A stretch of DNA of 64,000 nucleotides from assembly GCF_015210005.1 (NCBI RefSeq), contig NZ_MU158697.1, forward strand, positions 638,178-702,177. Direction: 5' to 3'. The position numbers and the translations under genes were made by a program. Source of the DNA: Sphingobacterium hungaricum. Lineage in GTDB: Bacteria; Bacteroidota; Bacteroidia; Sphingobacteriales; Sphingobacteriaceae. Positions 26,984 to 35,545 of the stretch are shown here, one piece after another. The notes beneath the pieces are model-generated. The model saw only the letters and a program-made list of their open reading frames with translations, made no database searches and was not told the DNA's origin. Positions within the stretch are counted from its first letter, which is position 1. Each line of letters starts with the position of its first letter.

Positions 26984-27862
26984 TTAACAAATAATTTTAA
27001 GTGATTTCGGATTAATTTTTATTGATAATGTATTTTCTAATTCAATGGGTTCGCCATCAACATGAACGGGTCCGCCGTCCGTCCGTTCAATCACAATATC
27101 CTTTCCAGGTATAATTTCTACGTATTCGGATTGATCGGCAGTTTTGTTGAATAAATGAAAAACCATCATCGGAAGGTTGTATAACGGAAATTTGTGGACG
27201 ATGCAGACATCCAACAAACCATCGTTAACGGATGCGTTCGGAGCGATGTATGCATTATTTCCATATTGTGGAGAATTCGCTACGCTAATCATAAAAGCTT
27301 CTCGCTCATAGGTCTTCCCATCGACTGTCAATATGTACTTTTTCGTCTTATATTTACTTAACACATTAATCGCTGCGCGTAAATAACCGATAGGCCCGCG
27401 GATTGAATCTGTCGCAAAGCGGTCGCTGACCGATGCATCGAAACCCAAACCTGCAATATTAAAAAAATGACGCTTATTAATAAGGCCACAATCTACTTCC
27501 ACAAATTCAAATCGATTAATCCGGCGAATTGCAGATGCCTCATTTAATGGAATTCCCAAATACAAAGCCAATCCATTTCCTGATCCCTCGGGAATAATTC
27601 CTAGCGGAATACCAGAATCCACCAAAGCCGAACCAATTTCGTTGATTGTGCCATCGCCACCTACAGCCACTACGGCATCATATTGTTCTTCGATTGCATT
27701 TTTTGCTAATTCGTAAGCATGGTTCGCATGAGTCGTTTGCTGGAATGTGGGATTAAATTTCTGTAAATCTAAAACCTCTAATATTTGCTTGTTAAATGCG
27801 GTTTTCTTTTTACCTCCAGAAATCGGATTTATAACAAATAATATACTTTTTCTCTCTGCCAT
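26984..27862 (-). CDS. Diacylglycerol/lipid kinase family protein (YegS/BmrU type)
   Basis: 292 aa. It phosphorylates a lipid such as diacylglycerol using ATP. Motifs: the N-terminal FVINPISGGKKK, the catalytic nucleotide motif VGGDGTINEIGS, and GIIPEGSGNGLALYLGIP. The C-terminal beta-sandwich ends with DGGPVHVDGEPIEL. Its own promoter is seen (TTG at 27912-27914, TATCTTTA at 27885-27892, minus strand). Divergent from metK; followed after 4 nt by the SUI1-like gene. Confidence 0.9.
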   Translation of the reverse strand: MAERKSILFVINPISGGKKKTAFNKQILEVLDLQKFNPTFQQTTHANHAYELAKNAIEEQYDAVVAVGGDGTINEIGSALVDSGIPLGIIPEGSGNGLALYLGIPLNEASAIRRINRFEFVEVDCGLINKRHFFNIAGLGFDASVSDRFATDSIRGPIGYLRAAINVLSKYKTKKYILTVDGKTYEREAFMISVANSPQYGNNAYIAPNASVNDGLLDVCIVHKFPLYNLPMMVFHLFNKTADQSEYVEIIPGKDIVIERTDGGPVHVDGEPIELENTLSIKINPKSLKIIC

Positions 27863-27884
27863 TAAAAAATTATACTAATCGCAC

Positions 27885-27914
27885 TAAAGATAAATAAAAG
27901 CCTTATATATACAA
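27885..27914 (-). promoter_or_regulatory. Promoter of the lipid kinase-SUI1 operon
   Basis: Minus strand TTG (27912-27914), 19-nt spacer, then TATCTTTA (27885-27892), one mismatch from TAnnTTTG. The leader is about 20 nt. It lies back-to-back with the metK promoter. Confidence 0.5.
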
Positions 27915-27968
27915 TTTATTCCTCTGGCGAAAATTTTTGGACTATTGCAATTACAAGACATTAATTGC

Positions 27969-27998
27969 TTTTGAAATAAAATAAAGTTTGTAGATTTG
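27969..27998 (+). promoter_or_regulatory. metK promoter
   Basis: TTTTG (27969-27973), a 17-nt spacer and TAGATTTG (27991-27998) give an exact match to the Bacteroidota consensus. Transcription should begin around 28003-28005, a few bases before the riboswitch stem P1 at 28009. The resulting 5' leader is about 145 nt. Confidence 0.75.
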
Positions 27999-28008
27999 TG
28001 CCACAAAA

Positions 28009-28086
28009 TGTGGATTGATTTGTATGTTGCTTTAATGCAAAAAGAGATTGCAACCACAGTAAAAAAGTGCTAAAAACCATTCATAC
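28009..28086 (+). promoter_or_regulatory. SAM-II-type riboswitch in the metK leader
   Basis: The conserved order of the SAM-II class is present. P1 5' strand TGTGG (28009-28013) comes first, then TGATTTG (28016-28022) and an inserted small hairpin TTGC/GCAA (28027-28030 with 28037-28040). ATTGCAA (28047-28053) follows, then the P1 3' strand CCACA (28054-28058), an A-rich linker and GTGCTAAAAA (28067-28076). The pseudoknot partner is less certain: GTATG (28022-28026) can pair with CATAC (28082-28086). The class binds S-adenosylmethionine, the product of the downstream enzyme, so feedback control of metK is expected. It is best known from Alphaproteobacteria. The start codon is about 65 nt downstream, farther than in compact SAM-II examples. 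Confidence 0.8.
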
Positions 28087-28150
28087 CCAATGATTTTTAC
28101 ACTATCTGTGTTTAATTTTTCAATCAAATCCCACCTAGTAATTTTAAAAT

Positions 28151-29404
28151 ATGGCATATTTATTTACATCAGAATCAGTTTCTGAAGGACATCCAGACAA
28201 AATCGCGGATCAAATTTCGGATGCACTAATTGATAATTTCTTGGCTTGGGATCCAGATTCTCGCGTAGCAATCGAAACCTTAGTGACCACAGGACAAGTT
28301 GTTCTGGCAGGAGAAGTGAAATCAAGAATTTATCTAGATGTTCAAAAAATAACGCGTTCGGTTATCCAGAAAATTGGATATACCAAGTCTGAATACATGT
28401 TCGAGGCAAATTCTTGTGGGGTTTTATCTGCAATACATGAGCAGTCTGCCGACATTAACCAAGGCGTTGACCGCACCGCAAAAGAAGATCAAGGAGCAGG
28501 AGACCAAGGTATTATGTTTGGCTACGCCAATAACGAAACGGAAAACTATATGCCTTTGGCATTAGACCTTTCGCATCGCTTATTGTTCGAGCTTTCCGAA
28601 TTGAGAAGAGAAAACAATGAAATCAACTACTTACGTCCAGATGCAAAATCTCAAGTCACGCTAGAATACAGCGACGACCATAAGCCTTTGCGCATTGACA
28701 CCATCGTGATTTCTACACAACATGATGATTTTGCTGAAGAAGCTTCGATGCTAGCTAAAATTACAGAAGATATTAAAGCGATTTTGATTCCTCGTGTAAA
28801 AGCGCAATTAAAGCCTGAACTTCAAGCTTTATTTAATGACGATATTAAATACCACATCAATCCAACAGGAAAATTTGTTATCGGTGGTCCTCACGGAGAC
28901 ACAGGTTTAACAGGGCGCAAAATCATTGTTGATACCTACGGCGGTAAAGGAGCGCACGGTGGTGGAGCTTTTTCTGGAAAAGATCCTTCAAAGGTTGACC
29001 GTTCCGCAGCTTATGCAACAAGACATATCGCAAAAAACTTGGTTGCTGCCGGTGTTGCTGATGAAATCTTAGTTCAGATTTCGTATGCAATTGGAGTTAA
29101 AGACCCAATGGGAATCTACGTAAACACCTATGGAACTAGCAAAGTAAGTCTTTCGGATGCTGAAATCGCAACTAAAATTGGAGAGATTTTCGACATGACT
29201 CCTTATGGAATCGAAACCCGTTTGGGATTGAGAAACCCGATTTATGCGGAAACCGCAGCGTATGGACACATGGGAAGAACGCCTCAAACAATTACCAAAG
29301 AATTCGAAAATTCAACTGGTGAGAAGAAAACACTGACTGTTGATTTATTCACTTGGGAGAAACTAGATTTTGTCGACAAAATCAAAGCTTCTTTCGGTAT
29401 ATAA
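28151..29404 (+). CDS. metK: S-adenosylmethionine synthetase (methionine adenosyltransferase)
   Basis: 417 aa. It makes S-adenosylmethionine from methionine and ATP. Signatures: [17 protein letters not shown] at the N-terminus with the catalytic His and metal-binding residues, the conserved [11 protein letters not shown] hexapeptide region, and the second signature [19 protein letters not shown]. It is slightly longer than the roughly 385-aa enterobacterial enzyme, with Bacteroidota-type insertions around residues 160-200. Expression is probably controlled by the SAM-II-type riboswitch in its leader. Single-gene transcript ended by the palindromic terminator at 29421-29462. Confidence 0.97.
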   Translation: MAYLFTSESVSEGHPDKIADQISDALIDNFLAWDPDSRVAIETLVTTGQVVLAGEVKSRIYLDVQKITRSVIQKIGYTKSEYMFEANSCGVLSAIHEQSADINQGVDRTAKEDQGAGDQGIMFGYANNETENYMPLALDLSHRLLFELSELRRENNEINYLRPDAKSQVTLEYSDDHKPLRIDTIVISTQHDDFAEEASMLAKITEDIKAILIPRVKAQLKPELQALFNDDIKYHINPTGKFVIGGPHGDTGLTGRKIIVDTYGGKGAHGGGAFSGKDPSKVDRSAAYATRHIAKNLVAAGVADEILVQISYAIGVKDPMGIYVNTYGTSKVSLSDAEIATKIGEIFDMTPYGIETRLGLRNPIYAETAAYGHMGRTPQTITKEFENSTGEKKTLTVDLFTWEKLDFVDKIKASFGI

Positions 29405-29420
29405 TCGTCAAAAAATACAT

Positions 29421-29462
29421 AAATAAGAAAGCCTGCGAAAATTTTCGCAGGCTTTCTTATTT
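29421..29462. terminator. Bidirectional terminator between metK and fabD
   Basis: A perfect 42-bp palindrome (arms 29421-29441 and 29442-29462, core GAAAGCCTGCGAAAA) has A/T-rich outer arms giving U-runs on both strands. It lies 16 nt after the metK stop and 14 nt after the convergent fabD stop. Confidence 0.92.
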
Positions 29463-29476
29463 ATACAATATAAGTA

Positions 29477-30364
29477 TTAATCGATAAAAGCGGCCGAAGC
29501 TTGCGCTTGGCGGTCAACTTTTTTCACTAATCCTTGAAGCACGTTTCCAGGGCCAACTTCAATAAATGACTCAGCGCCATCGGCAATCATTTTTTGAACA
29601 GTTTGCGTCCAGCGCACAGCTCCTGTTAATTGGTCAATCAGATTCTGTTTGATTTGTGCAGGATCCGTGTGTGGCAATGCATCAAAATTTTGATAAATCG
29701 GACAGATTGGCTCTTTAATCGATGTCGCTTCAATGGCTTCTTGCAATTCTACCTTCGCTGGCTCCATCAATGGAGAATGAAAGGCTCCACCAACACTTAA
29801 CTTCAATGCACGTTTAGCACCTGCAATCGTTAATGCTGCGCAAGCTTCTTCAATTCCTTCAATCGAACCCGAAATAACCAATTGACCAGGGCAATTGTAG
29901 TTCGCCGGAACAACGATAGCATCGATCTGCGCACAGATTTGTTCGACAACTTCGTCTTCCAATCCCAAAATAGCCGCCATTGTAGAAGGTTGCAATTCAC
30001 AAGCTTTCTGCATAGCATTCGCTCGCTTTGAAACTAAAGTCAATCCATCTTCAAACGACAATGCATTGGCAGCGACTAAGGCAGAAAATTCGCCTAACGA
30101 ATGGCCAGCAACCATAGAAGGATTGAATTTATCTCCTAAAGCTTTCGCCAAAATAACAGAGTGTAAGAATATAGCAGGTTGTGTAACATTAGTTTGTTTT
30201 AAATCTTCATCTGTACCCGTAAACATTAAATCCGTGATACGGAATCCCAAAATTTCGTTTGCTTGTTCAAAAAGAGATTTTGATTCAGAGTTCAGATTAT
30301 ACAAGTCTTGTCCCATTCCAACGAATTGGGCACCTTGACCTGGAAAAATATAGGCTGTTTTCAT
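29477..30364 (-). CDS. fabD: Malonyl-CoA:ACP transacylase
   Basis: 295 aa. It loads malonyl groups from CoA onto acyl carrier protein to supply fatty-acid elongation. The N-terminal FPGQGAQFVGMG, the nucleophile elbow GHSLGEFSAL (Ser89) and the catalytic His in GGAFHSPLM are present, as is the C-terminal EVGPGNVLQGLVKKV. The length is typical of stand-alone FabD. It follows the M16 peptidase gene on the same strand with a 53-nt gap. No fab cluster is nearby. Confidence 0.96.
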   Translation of the reverse strand: MKTAYIFPGQGAQFVGMGQDLYNLNSESKSLFEQANEILGFRITDLMFTGTDEDLKQTNVTQPAIFLHSVILAKALGDKFNPSMVAGHSLGEFSALVAANALSFEDGLTLVSKRANAMQKACELQPSTMAAILGLEDEVVEQICAQIDAIVVPANYNCPGQLVISGSIEGIEEACAALTIAGAKRALKLSVGGAFHSPLMEPAKVELQEAIEATSIKEPICPIYQNFDALPHTDPAQIKQNLIDQLTGAVRWTQTVQKMIADGAESFIEVGPGNVLQGLVKKVDRQAQASAAFID

Positions 30365-30417
30365 AAAGCTAAAATATGATTTAATTATAATTTGCCAAAT
30401 TAATCGGGAATAAATTT

Positions 30418-31677
30418 CTATTCCTCTGGCAGAAACGTTAAGGAAGTCATCTTCGATTCATCGAAAATATCCGTTGAAATTTCAAAAATCAATTGAGGCG
30501 TCACCTCATCGATTTTACGGAAAACTTCATCCAGTGTGATAATTTGGTTATAGTCCAGCAAATTTTTGGCTTCGGTGATAATCATGCTCATTCGATTCTC
30601 TTCTGCCAAAGCAATCTGCCCTTTAAATTTGTTCTTCACTTTATTCAGCTGTGACTCAGAAATCGGAGCTGCTTTCAATTTATTTAATTCTTTCCAAATT
30701 AATTTCTTCGCTTTTTCTATTTTTTCTTCATCTGTTCCCAAATAAATATTAAATAGTCCCGTATTGGAATACAAAGAATAGTTGGATTCAATTGTATACG
30801 CAATACCGTGTTTTTCGCGAATCGACAAATTCAAAATTGAGCTCATGCCCAATCCGCCTAACTGATTATTCAACAGCAATAAGCCTGTTTTGCGGTCATC
30901 CTGAATTCCATAGGCCTGCGTGCCCAAAATGTAATGCGCCTGATTAATCGGTTTTACAACTTCGACATGTTCGCCGATGTTGACAATTGTATCCGCATTA
31001 GTCTTTTCTGCTTGGCGCAATGGAAGCTTGCCAAAAAATTTATTAGCTAATTTTTCGACATTTTGCTTCGTATAATCGCCCGCAATACCGATGACAATAT
31101 CCTCCGTAGAATAATTTGATTCAATAAACGTAAGAAGGTCTTCTCGCTGAATGCCCTTTAAATCGTTCTCTAATCCTAGAATATTATGGCCTAAGCTTGA
31201 GTTTTTAAAGATTAAATCTTCAAAATCGTCGATTATGGCATCCTCAGGACTATCTAAATACGAAGCCATTTCATCCAAAATCACGCCCTTTTCTTTCTCT
31301 ATTTCATTTTCAGGAAATGTCGAATGAAAAATGATATCCTCAAACAAATCCAAAGCACGATTTAAATAGGGCTTTAAAATAGACGCATGAATGCAGGTAT
31401 ATTCCTTGGTGGTATAAGCATTCAAATCCCCACCGACAGATTCCAGTCGGTCCAAAATCTGATTGGTGCTTCTTCTTTCAGTTTGCTTAAACAGCATGTG
31501 CTCGATAAAATGAGCCACGCCAAATTTACCCTCGACCTCATCTCCAGAACCGGCATTGATTAACATGCAGGTATGTGTAATCGTCGACTGTTGAGGATGT
31601 AAAATTACACGAATCCCATTTTCTAACCTGAAAATATGATTGTCAATATGTTTTGATGTGAATTCCAATTGTTGCAA
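30418..31677 (-). CDS. M16 family zinc metallopeptidase
   Basis: 419 aa, the size of single-unit processing-peptidase-like M16B proteins. The inverted zinc motif HFIEH is complete (His56, Glu59, His60), with the downstream acidic cluster EKEKGVILDEM providing the third ligand. The C-terminal half is the second, inactive domain. No signal peptide is visible, so a cytoplasmic location is likely. No in-frame ATG exists near the N-terminus; TTG at 31677 (or TTG at 31668) must be used. A -7 box TAGATTTG (31675-31682, minus strand) overlaps the first TTG, which favours the second. It lies just past the terminator of the outer-membrane barrel gene. Confidence 0.9.
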   Translation of the reverse strand: MQQLEFTSKHIDNHIFRLENGIRVILHPQQSTITHTCMLINAGSGDEVEGKFGVAHFIEHMLFKQTERRSTNQILDRLESVGGDLNAYTTKEYTCIHASILKPYLNRALDLFEDIIFHSTFPENEIEKEKGVILDEMASYLDSPEDAIIDDFEDLIFKNSSLGHNILGLENDLKGIQREDLLTFIESNYSTEDIVIGIAGDYTKQNVEKLANKFFGKLPLRQAEKTNADTIVNIGEHVEVVKPINQAHYILGTQAYGIQDDRKTGLLLLNNQLGGLGMSSILNLSIREKHGIAYTIESNYSLYSNTGLFNIYLGTDEEKIEKAKKLIWKELNKLKAAPISESQLNKVKNKFKGQIALAEENRMSMIITEAKNLLDYNQIITLDEVFRKIDEVTPQLIFEISTDIFDESKMTSLTFLPEE

Positions 31678-31682
31678 ATCTA
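31675..31682 (-). promoter_or_regulatory. -7 box overlapping the annotated start of the M16 peptidase gene
   Basis: TAGATTTG on the minus strand is an exact TAnnTTTG match whose last bases are the TTG at 31677. If used, transcription begins around 31670 and translation would have to start at TTG 31668 or later. No clear -33 TTG is seen. Confidence 0.35.
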
Positions 31683-31690
31683 CATAATAA

Positions 31691-31731
31691 AAAACAAAAG
31701 CGACAGCTTGTGGGCTTGTCGCTTTTGTTTT
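31691..31731 (-). terminator. Intrinsic terminator of the outer-membrane barrel gene
   Basis: A perfect 15-bp stem (31691-31705 with 31717-31731, core AAAAGCGACA) has an 11-nt loop. The minus-strand 3' side reads into TTTTGTTTTTT. It begins 8 nt after the stop of the barrel gene at 31740. Confidence 0.88.
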
Positions 31732-31739
31732 GATTAGGC

Positions 31740-34580
31740 TTACATTCCGGGAGGACGCATACCTCCGCCAGGTCCACCTTGCCCTGGCCCCCCTTGCTGT
31801 GGCGCTAAATCTCCTAAAGCAAATTTTTGGAAACGGTAAGTAAATGTCAACATGAAATAACGAGCCAAACGATTCGTTTGCGAATCGGTAGTGATGTTAT
31901 TTTGTACCGTACGGCTAATGTTTGTTTGTTGATTCAGCATATCAAATGCAGCCAACCTAAATGAACCGCGGTTATCTTTTAAGAATTTCTTCTCTAAAAA
32001 TGCATTTATAATAAGCGGGTTTACATTGCTAGTTTGTCCGCCAAAACCACTGTTAAATGATTTAGAGACATCGGCACCAAATATCCAAGTTTCAGAAAGA
32101 TTAAGGTTTCCATTGATGGACGGCGTCCAAGTAGTCACATTTGTAGTGGTTGCATACAACGTATTATACGTGTTATTGAATGTATAGCGCACACCGGGGT
32201 TCAATTCAAATTTAGTCGATGGATTGTAACGGAAGTTAATTCCTTGATTTAACACCCAGTTTTTTGCCAAATTCTCTTCCGGATTATCTTTGTTGTCTAA
32301 ATCATCAGAAGAAATAAACGACACGTTGTTGTTGTATGAAGCGCCTCCATTAAAGGATAAACTATATGTTTTTTCTTTCCAAGATTTCGAATAATTATAA
32401 AACGAACTTACGCTGAAAGCGCCGTCAGCGTTTCTATATCCAGTTTCTTGAATTAAATTTCCGATATCATCCGATGTCCTGTGATTGACCGTCGCAATTT
32501 TATTTTCAGTGGATGTTGCGCGAGCGAACGCAAAAAAAGTATTTCCTGTCTGAAAATCGGACTTGCGGAAATTCAAACGCAGGGAATGTACAAACTCCGC
32601 ATTTAAATCTGGATTTCCTGAAATCGGAAAATTTGGATTCGAATAATCTGTAAACGGCTGAATCTGTGTTACACTTGGTTCGGTCGCTTGACCAGAATAA
32701 TTTACAGAAATATTGCTTTGTCTGCTGAATTTATATTCAAAACGCGCAATCGGGATAAAATTGAAGGCTGTCCTGTGAATCTCATTATTGACCGAATTGC
32801 CAAAGATTGTTCCTTCCAAAATCGATGGCTGAACGGATGCTCCAACTGAATATTTTATCTTATCATTATTGAAACTGAAGCTTGAACCAAAACGGTGCGT
32901 GCTAAATGAGTAATCGTATTGATAATCGAAATTATAATCGGGGTCTGTTAATGGACTTTCGTCTGCATTAAAAGCTTCCTGAAAATTGTTGTTATCATAG
33001 GTATTGACGTTGTAATCATAACTGAACTCTAATTTTCCATATTTTGAAATCGGCTCAAGGTATGAAACTGAAGCACCTCCATTCCAACTTTTATTTCTTA
33101 GCTCATTCCAAGTTCTTCTATACACTTCTTCTGGAGGCAGGTTCGAATTTGTTGTGTCCAATAAGGTGTTTTCGACAATCCGTTCCACGTCAGATTCAGT
33201 TGCAGAAGAATTAAAATTGAAATTAAAAAACAAATTCCTGCCATTTGCGCTCAACCGCTTGTTGTACAAACCGCTAATTCCATAGCGCGGAGAAGATGTT
33301 TTAGAGTCATAGGCATTTTCCTCAAGGTTCCAGCTTACTCCATTGCGCATTTTATCATAGGATGTAAATGATGAAGTCGAGCTGTTTGAAAATCCGAATT
33401 GCGGTGTTAATTTTATAAAATCTGTTTCAGAAGGTTTCCACTCGATATTCGATTCAAAGCGATGATTTCCGGTGATGTTATTCGTCGTTGCTTCATCGTC
33501 GATAATTTCTGGAATTTCGTATTGATAAACCGAATGGCTCGAAGAAATAATATCTTGGTCATCACGTCCGTAGCTATAACTTCCGTAGACCGTCAATTTA
33601 TCATTGAAATCATGTCTGAAATTGACTCCGATGGAACCTGTATTGGTTAAACCCGTGGAATTATTGATTCCGCCAACACCGCCACGGCCTCCGCCACCGC
33701 GCATTTGCCGCGCGCCTCCACCAGTTGTGCTAAAATCAAATAGCGGAGCATTGATGTTATTTAAATTTCCTAAAACAGAAATTTGTGAACCTTCTTTCAT
33801 TCCCATCCACATACCCGTCGCCTGGTAACGGTCCTCCGTTCCGTAACCAAAACGCAAGGTAGACATATGTCCTTGATTGTATTTTGGGTCAATCGTAATA
33901 TTCAATACTTTTTCGGTATCGCCGGTTTTATTTCCAGTCAGGTTGGCCATATCTCCATAATCATCAATAATCTGAATCTTGTCGATAATGTTAGCCGGCA
34001 GATTTTGCGTAGCAGTTTTCACATCACCGCCAAAAAAGTCTTTCCCATTAATCCGTACACGCTTCACTTCTTCGCCCTGCGCGGTCACATTTCCGTCTTT
34101 GTCCACTTCAACACCCTCGAGTTTCTTTAGCGCATCTTCCGCCAAAGCGTCGTCTCGAAGCTTAAGGTCTTTAGTAGAATACTCTAATGTGTCGCCCTTT
34201 ACTTGAATGGTAATTACTCCCGAAACCACAACTTCTTCAATCAAGTTGTCGATTCCTTTAAGAATAATACTCGGAAGAACCGTTTTGGCCTGGTTGGCGG
34301 GAATGGTAAAATCTTTTTGCAAAGATTCAAACCCAAGGCTGTTGATGCGAATCGTAAATTGGTCTGATTTGACATTTTCAAATGTGAAAATTCCAGCAAT
34401 GCTCGAACCCGTTCGGAGCGTGTCGTTGTTGGTGATAAGTTCCACGGATGCGCCGGCGATTATACGTGACGCGCTATCGCGCAACATTCCCTGAACCGTT
34501 TTTCCGCTTTGTGCATTGGCAGAAAAGCTCATGATAATAATTCCGAATAGTAAACTTATGACTCCTCTTTTAAACATCAT
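31740..34580 (-). CDS. Outer-membrane beta-barrel (TonB-dependent receptor-like) protein
   Basis: About 946 aa from the ATG at 34580. A signal peptide (1-24, ending FSANA) is followed by a CarboxypepD_reg-like domain (about 26-105) and a plug-like domain with VKRVRINGKDFFGGD and ANIIDKIQIIDDYGDMANLTG (about 150-215). A long C-terminal barrel of the OMP_b-brl_3 type follows. Glycine/Arg/Met-rich stretches occur after the plug (MRGGGGRGGVGG) and at the C-terminus (GGPGQGGPGGGMRPPGM). No SusD partner is adjacent; the upstream neighbour is a CBM9-like protein with similar Gly-Met-Arg tracts. The cargo is unknown. The upstream in-frame TTG would overlap the neighbouring gene, so ATG 34580 is preferred. 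Confidence 0.88.
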   Translation of the reverse strand: MMFKRGVISLLFGIIIMSFSANAQSGKTVQGMLRDSASRIIAGASVELITNNDTLRTGSSIAGIFTFENVKSDQFTIRINSLGFESLQKDFTIPANQAKTVLPSIILKGIDNLIEEVVVSGVITIQVKGDTLEYSTKDLKLRDDALAEDALKKLEGVEVDKDGNVTAQGEEVKRVRINGKDFFGGDVKTATQNLPANIIDKIQIIDDYGDMANLTGNKTGDTEKVLNITIDPKYNQGHMSTLRFGYGTEDRYQATGMWMGMKEGSQISVLGNLNNINAPLFDFSTTGGGARQMRGGGGRGGVGGINNSTGLTNTGSIGVNFRHDFNDKLTVYGSYSYGRDDQDIISSSHSVYQYEIPEIIDDEATTNNITGNHRFESNIEWKPSETDFIKLTPQFGFSNSSTSSFTSYDKMRNGVSWNLEENAYDSKTSSPRYGISGLYNKRLSANGRNLFFNFNFNSSATESDVERIVENTLLDTTNSNLPPEEVYRRTWNELRNKSWNGGASVSYLEPISKYGKLEFSYDYNVNTYDNNNFQEAFNADESPLTDPDYNFDYQYDYSFSTHRFGSSFSFNNDKIKYSVGASVQPSILEGTIFGNSVNNEIHRTAFNFIPIARFEYKFSRQSNISVNYSGQATEPSVTQIQPFTDYSNPNFPISGNPDLNAEFVHSLRLNFRKSDFQTGNTFFAFARATSTENKIATVNHRTSDDIGNLIQETGYRNADGAFSVSSFYNYSKSWKEKTYSLSFNGGASYNNNVSFISSDDLDNKDNPEENLAKNWVLNQGINFRYNPSTKFELNPGVRYTFNNTYNTLYATTTNVTTWTPSINGNLNLSETWIFGADVSKSFNSGFGGQTSNVNPLIINAFLEKKFLKDNRGSFRLAAFDMLNQQTNISRTVQNNITTDSQTNRLARYFMLTFTYRFQKFALGDLAPQQGGPGQGGPGGGMRPPGM

Positions 34581-34594
34581 ATGAATTTTATGTA

Positions 34595-35416
34595 CTAATT
34601 TATTGTATCGACAAACCAAACTTCCGTTTTCGCGCTTGCCGTCCTATTTTCTGTTGTTCTATTTCCATCGCTGCCGGAAGGCCTCATGCCTCCACCTGCT
34701 CCGCCGCGCATGCCGCCCCGGCCGCCACCGCCTCCTCTCATTCCTCCTCCTTGTGGCATTCCACCCGAAGCATTTCCATCGTTTAATGCTACGGTCGGCT
34801 TATCTTGCGCCATTTTATTGATTGCTATTTGAATAGCAAGTTTGGTTTGTTCTGCTTCGAGTTTCAATAATTTCAAAGGAATCACGCATTCATAAACCAA
34901 ATTATCCATGGAATCTAATTTAGCTACAGCTTTCAGTCCGTATCCATTGGCGAACGACAAAAGGCCGTCAACAAAACTTTCGAAGCCCTCAACGTGATAT
35001 CCGTCCGCTTTTGCCAAAAGTTGCTCTCGATGAAAGACCGACCCTGCATTTTTTTCATCTGTCATTACCCGCAATGATTCAGGGTCTGGCTTTGGAAAAA
35101 TTAGCTTTGCGCCATCCTTCTTTTTCCCTTGCGCATTGATGTTCACCAAAATTCCATTTTTGGTTGCTTCGCTTTGCAAAAAAAGATTAACAACTCTAAC
35201 GCCGACGTATAGATTATTGTTCTTTACCAAAGCATTAAAAAACCAAGAACTATCCTTACTAATGACATACAGCGACTTTTCCCATTCTTTTAGATTCCCA
35301 TCCACTTTTATTGTTTCTTCAACAGGTTTGAAGGAATACAATCCTTTTTTATCCTGACAAAAAGCGACTTGTAACATGCATACAAGTAGACCAAATAATA
35401 CAAATCTTTTTTTCAT
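34595..35416 (-). CDS. Secreted CBM9-like protein with glycine/methionine/arginine-rich region
   Basis: 273 aa. Signal peptide 1-20 (ending QVAFC). Residues about 25-200 resemble the CBM9/DOMON-type beta-sandwich (IKVDGNLKEW near the start; GYGLKAVAKLDSMDNLVYECVIPLKLL later), though I cannot assign a ligand. Residues about 215-250 are a GGMRGGGGGRGGMRGG-type low-complexity tract, close in composition to tracts in the adjacent barrel protein. It is 14 nt upstream of the barrel gene's ATG on the same strand, so it is co-transcribed and probably cooperates with it. No family name is certain. Confidence 0.75.
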   Translation of the reverse strand: MKKRFVLFGLLVCMLQVAFCQDKKGLYSFKPVEETIKVDGNLKEWEKSLYVISKDSSWFFNALVKNNNLYVGVRVVNLFLQSEATKNGILVNINAQGKKKDGAKLIFPKPDPESLRVMTDEKNAGSVFHREQLLAKADGYHVEGFESFVDGLLSFANGYGLKAVAKLDSMDNLVYECVIPLKLLKLEAEQTKLAIQIAINKMAQDKPTVALNDGNASGGMPQGGGMRGGGGGRGGMRGGAGGGMRPSGSDGNRTTENRTASAKTEVWFVDTIN

Positions 35417-35533
35417 GGCTTTAAAATTTGCTAAATAATCTTCTTCTTTACCTCATTAATAGTACAAAAGAATGCATTAGTAGTGTAAATTAATGTAAAT
35501 GCATTTGTATCACAGAGAAGTTACATTTATTCC

Positions 35534-35541
35534 TAATTTTG
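35534..35541 (+). promoter_or_regulatory. -7 box directly upstream of the rnhB start codon
   Basis: TAATTTTG is an exact TAnnTTTG match ending 4 nt before the ATG at 35546. A TTTG lies upstream at 35504-35507, but with a 26-nt spacer, longer than usual. Confidence 0.45.
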
Positions 35542-35545
35542 CAAG

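Noticed and set aside
28001..28013. CCACA-AAA-TGTGG hairpin competing with riboswitch P1
   Set aside because: The first arm lies at or upstream of the predicted transcription start, so it is probably not in the RNA.
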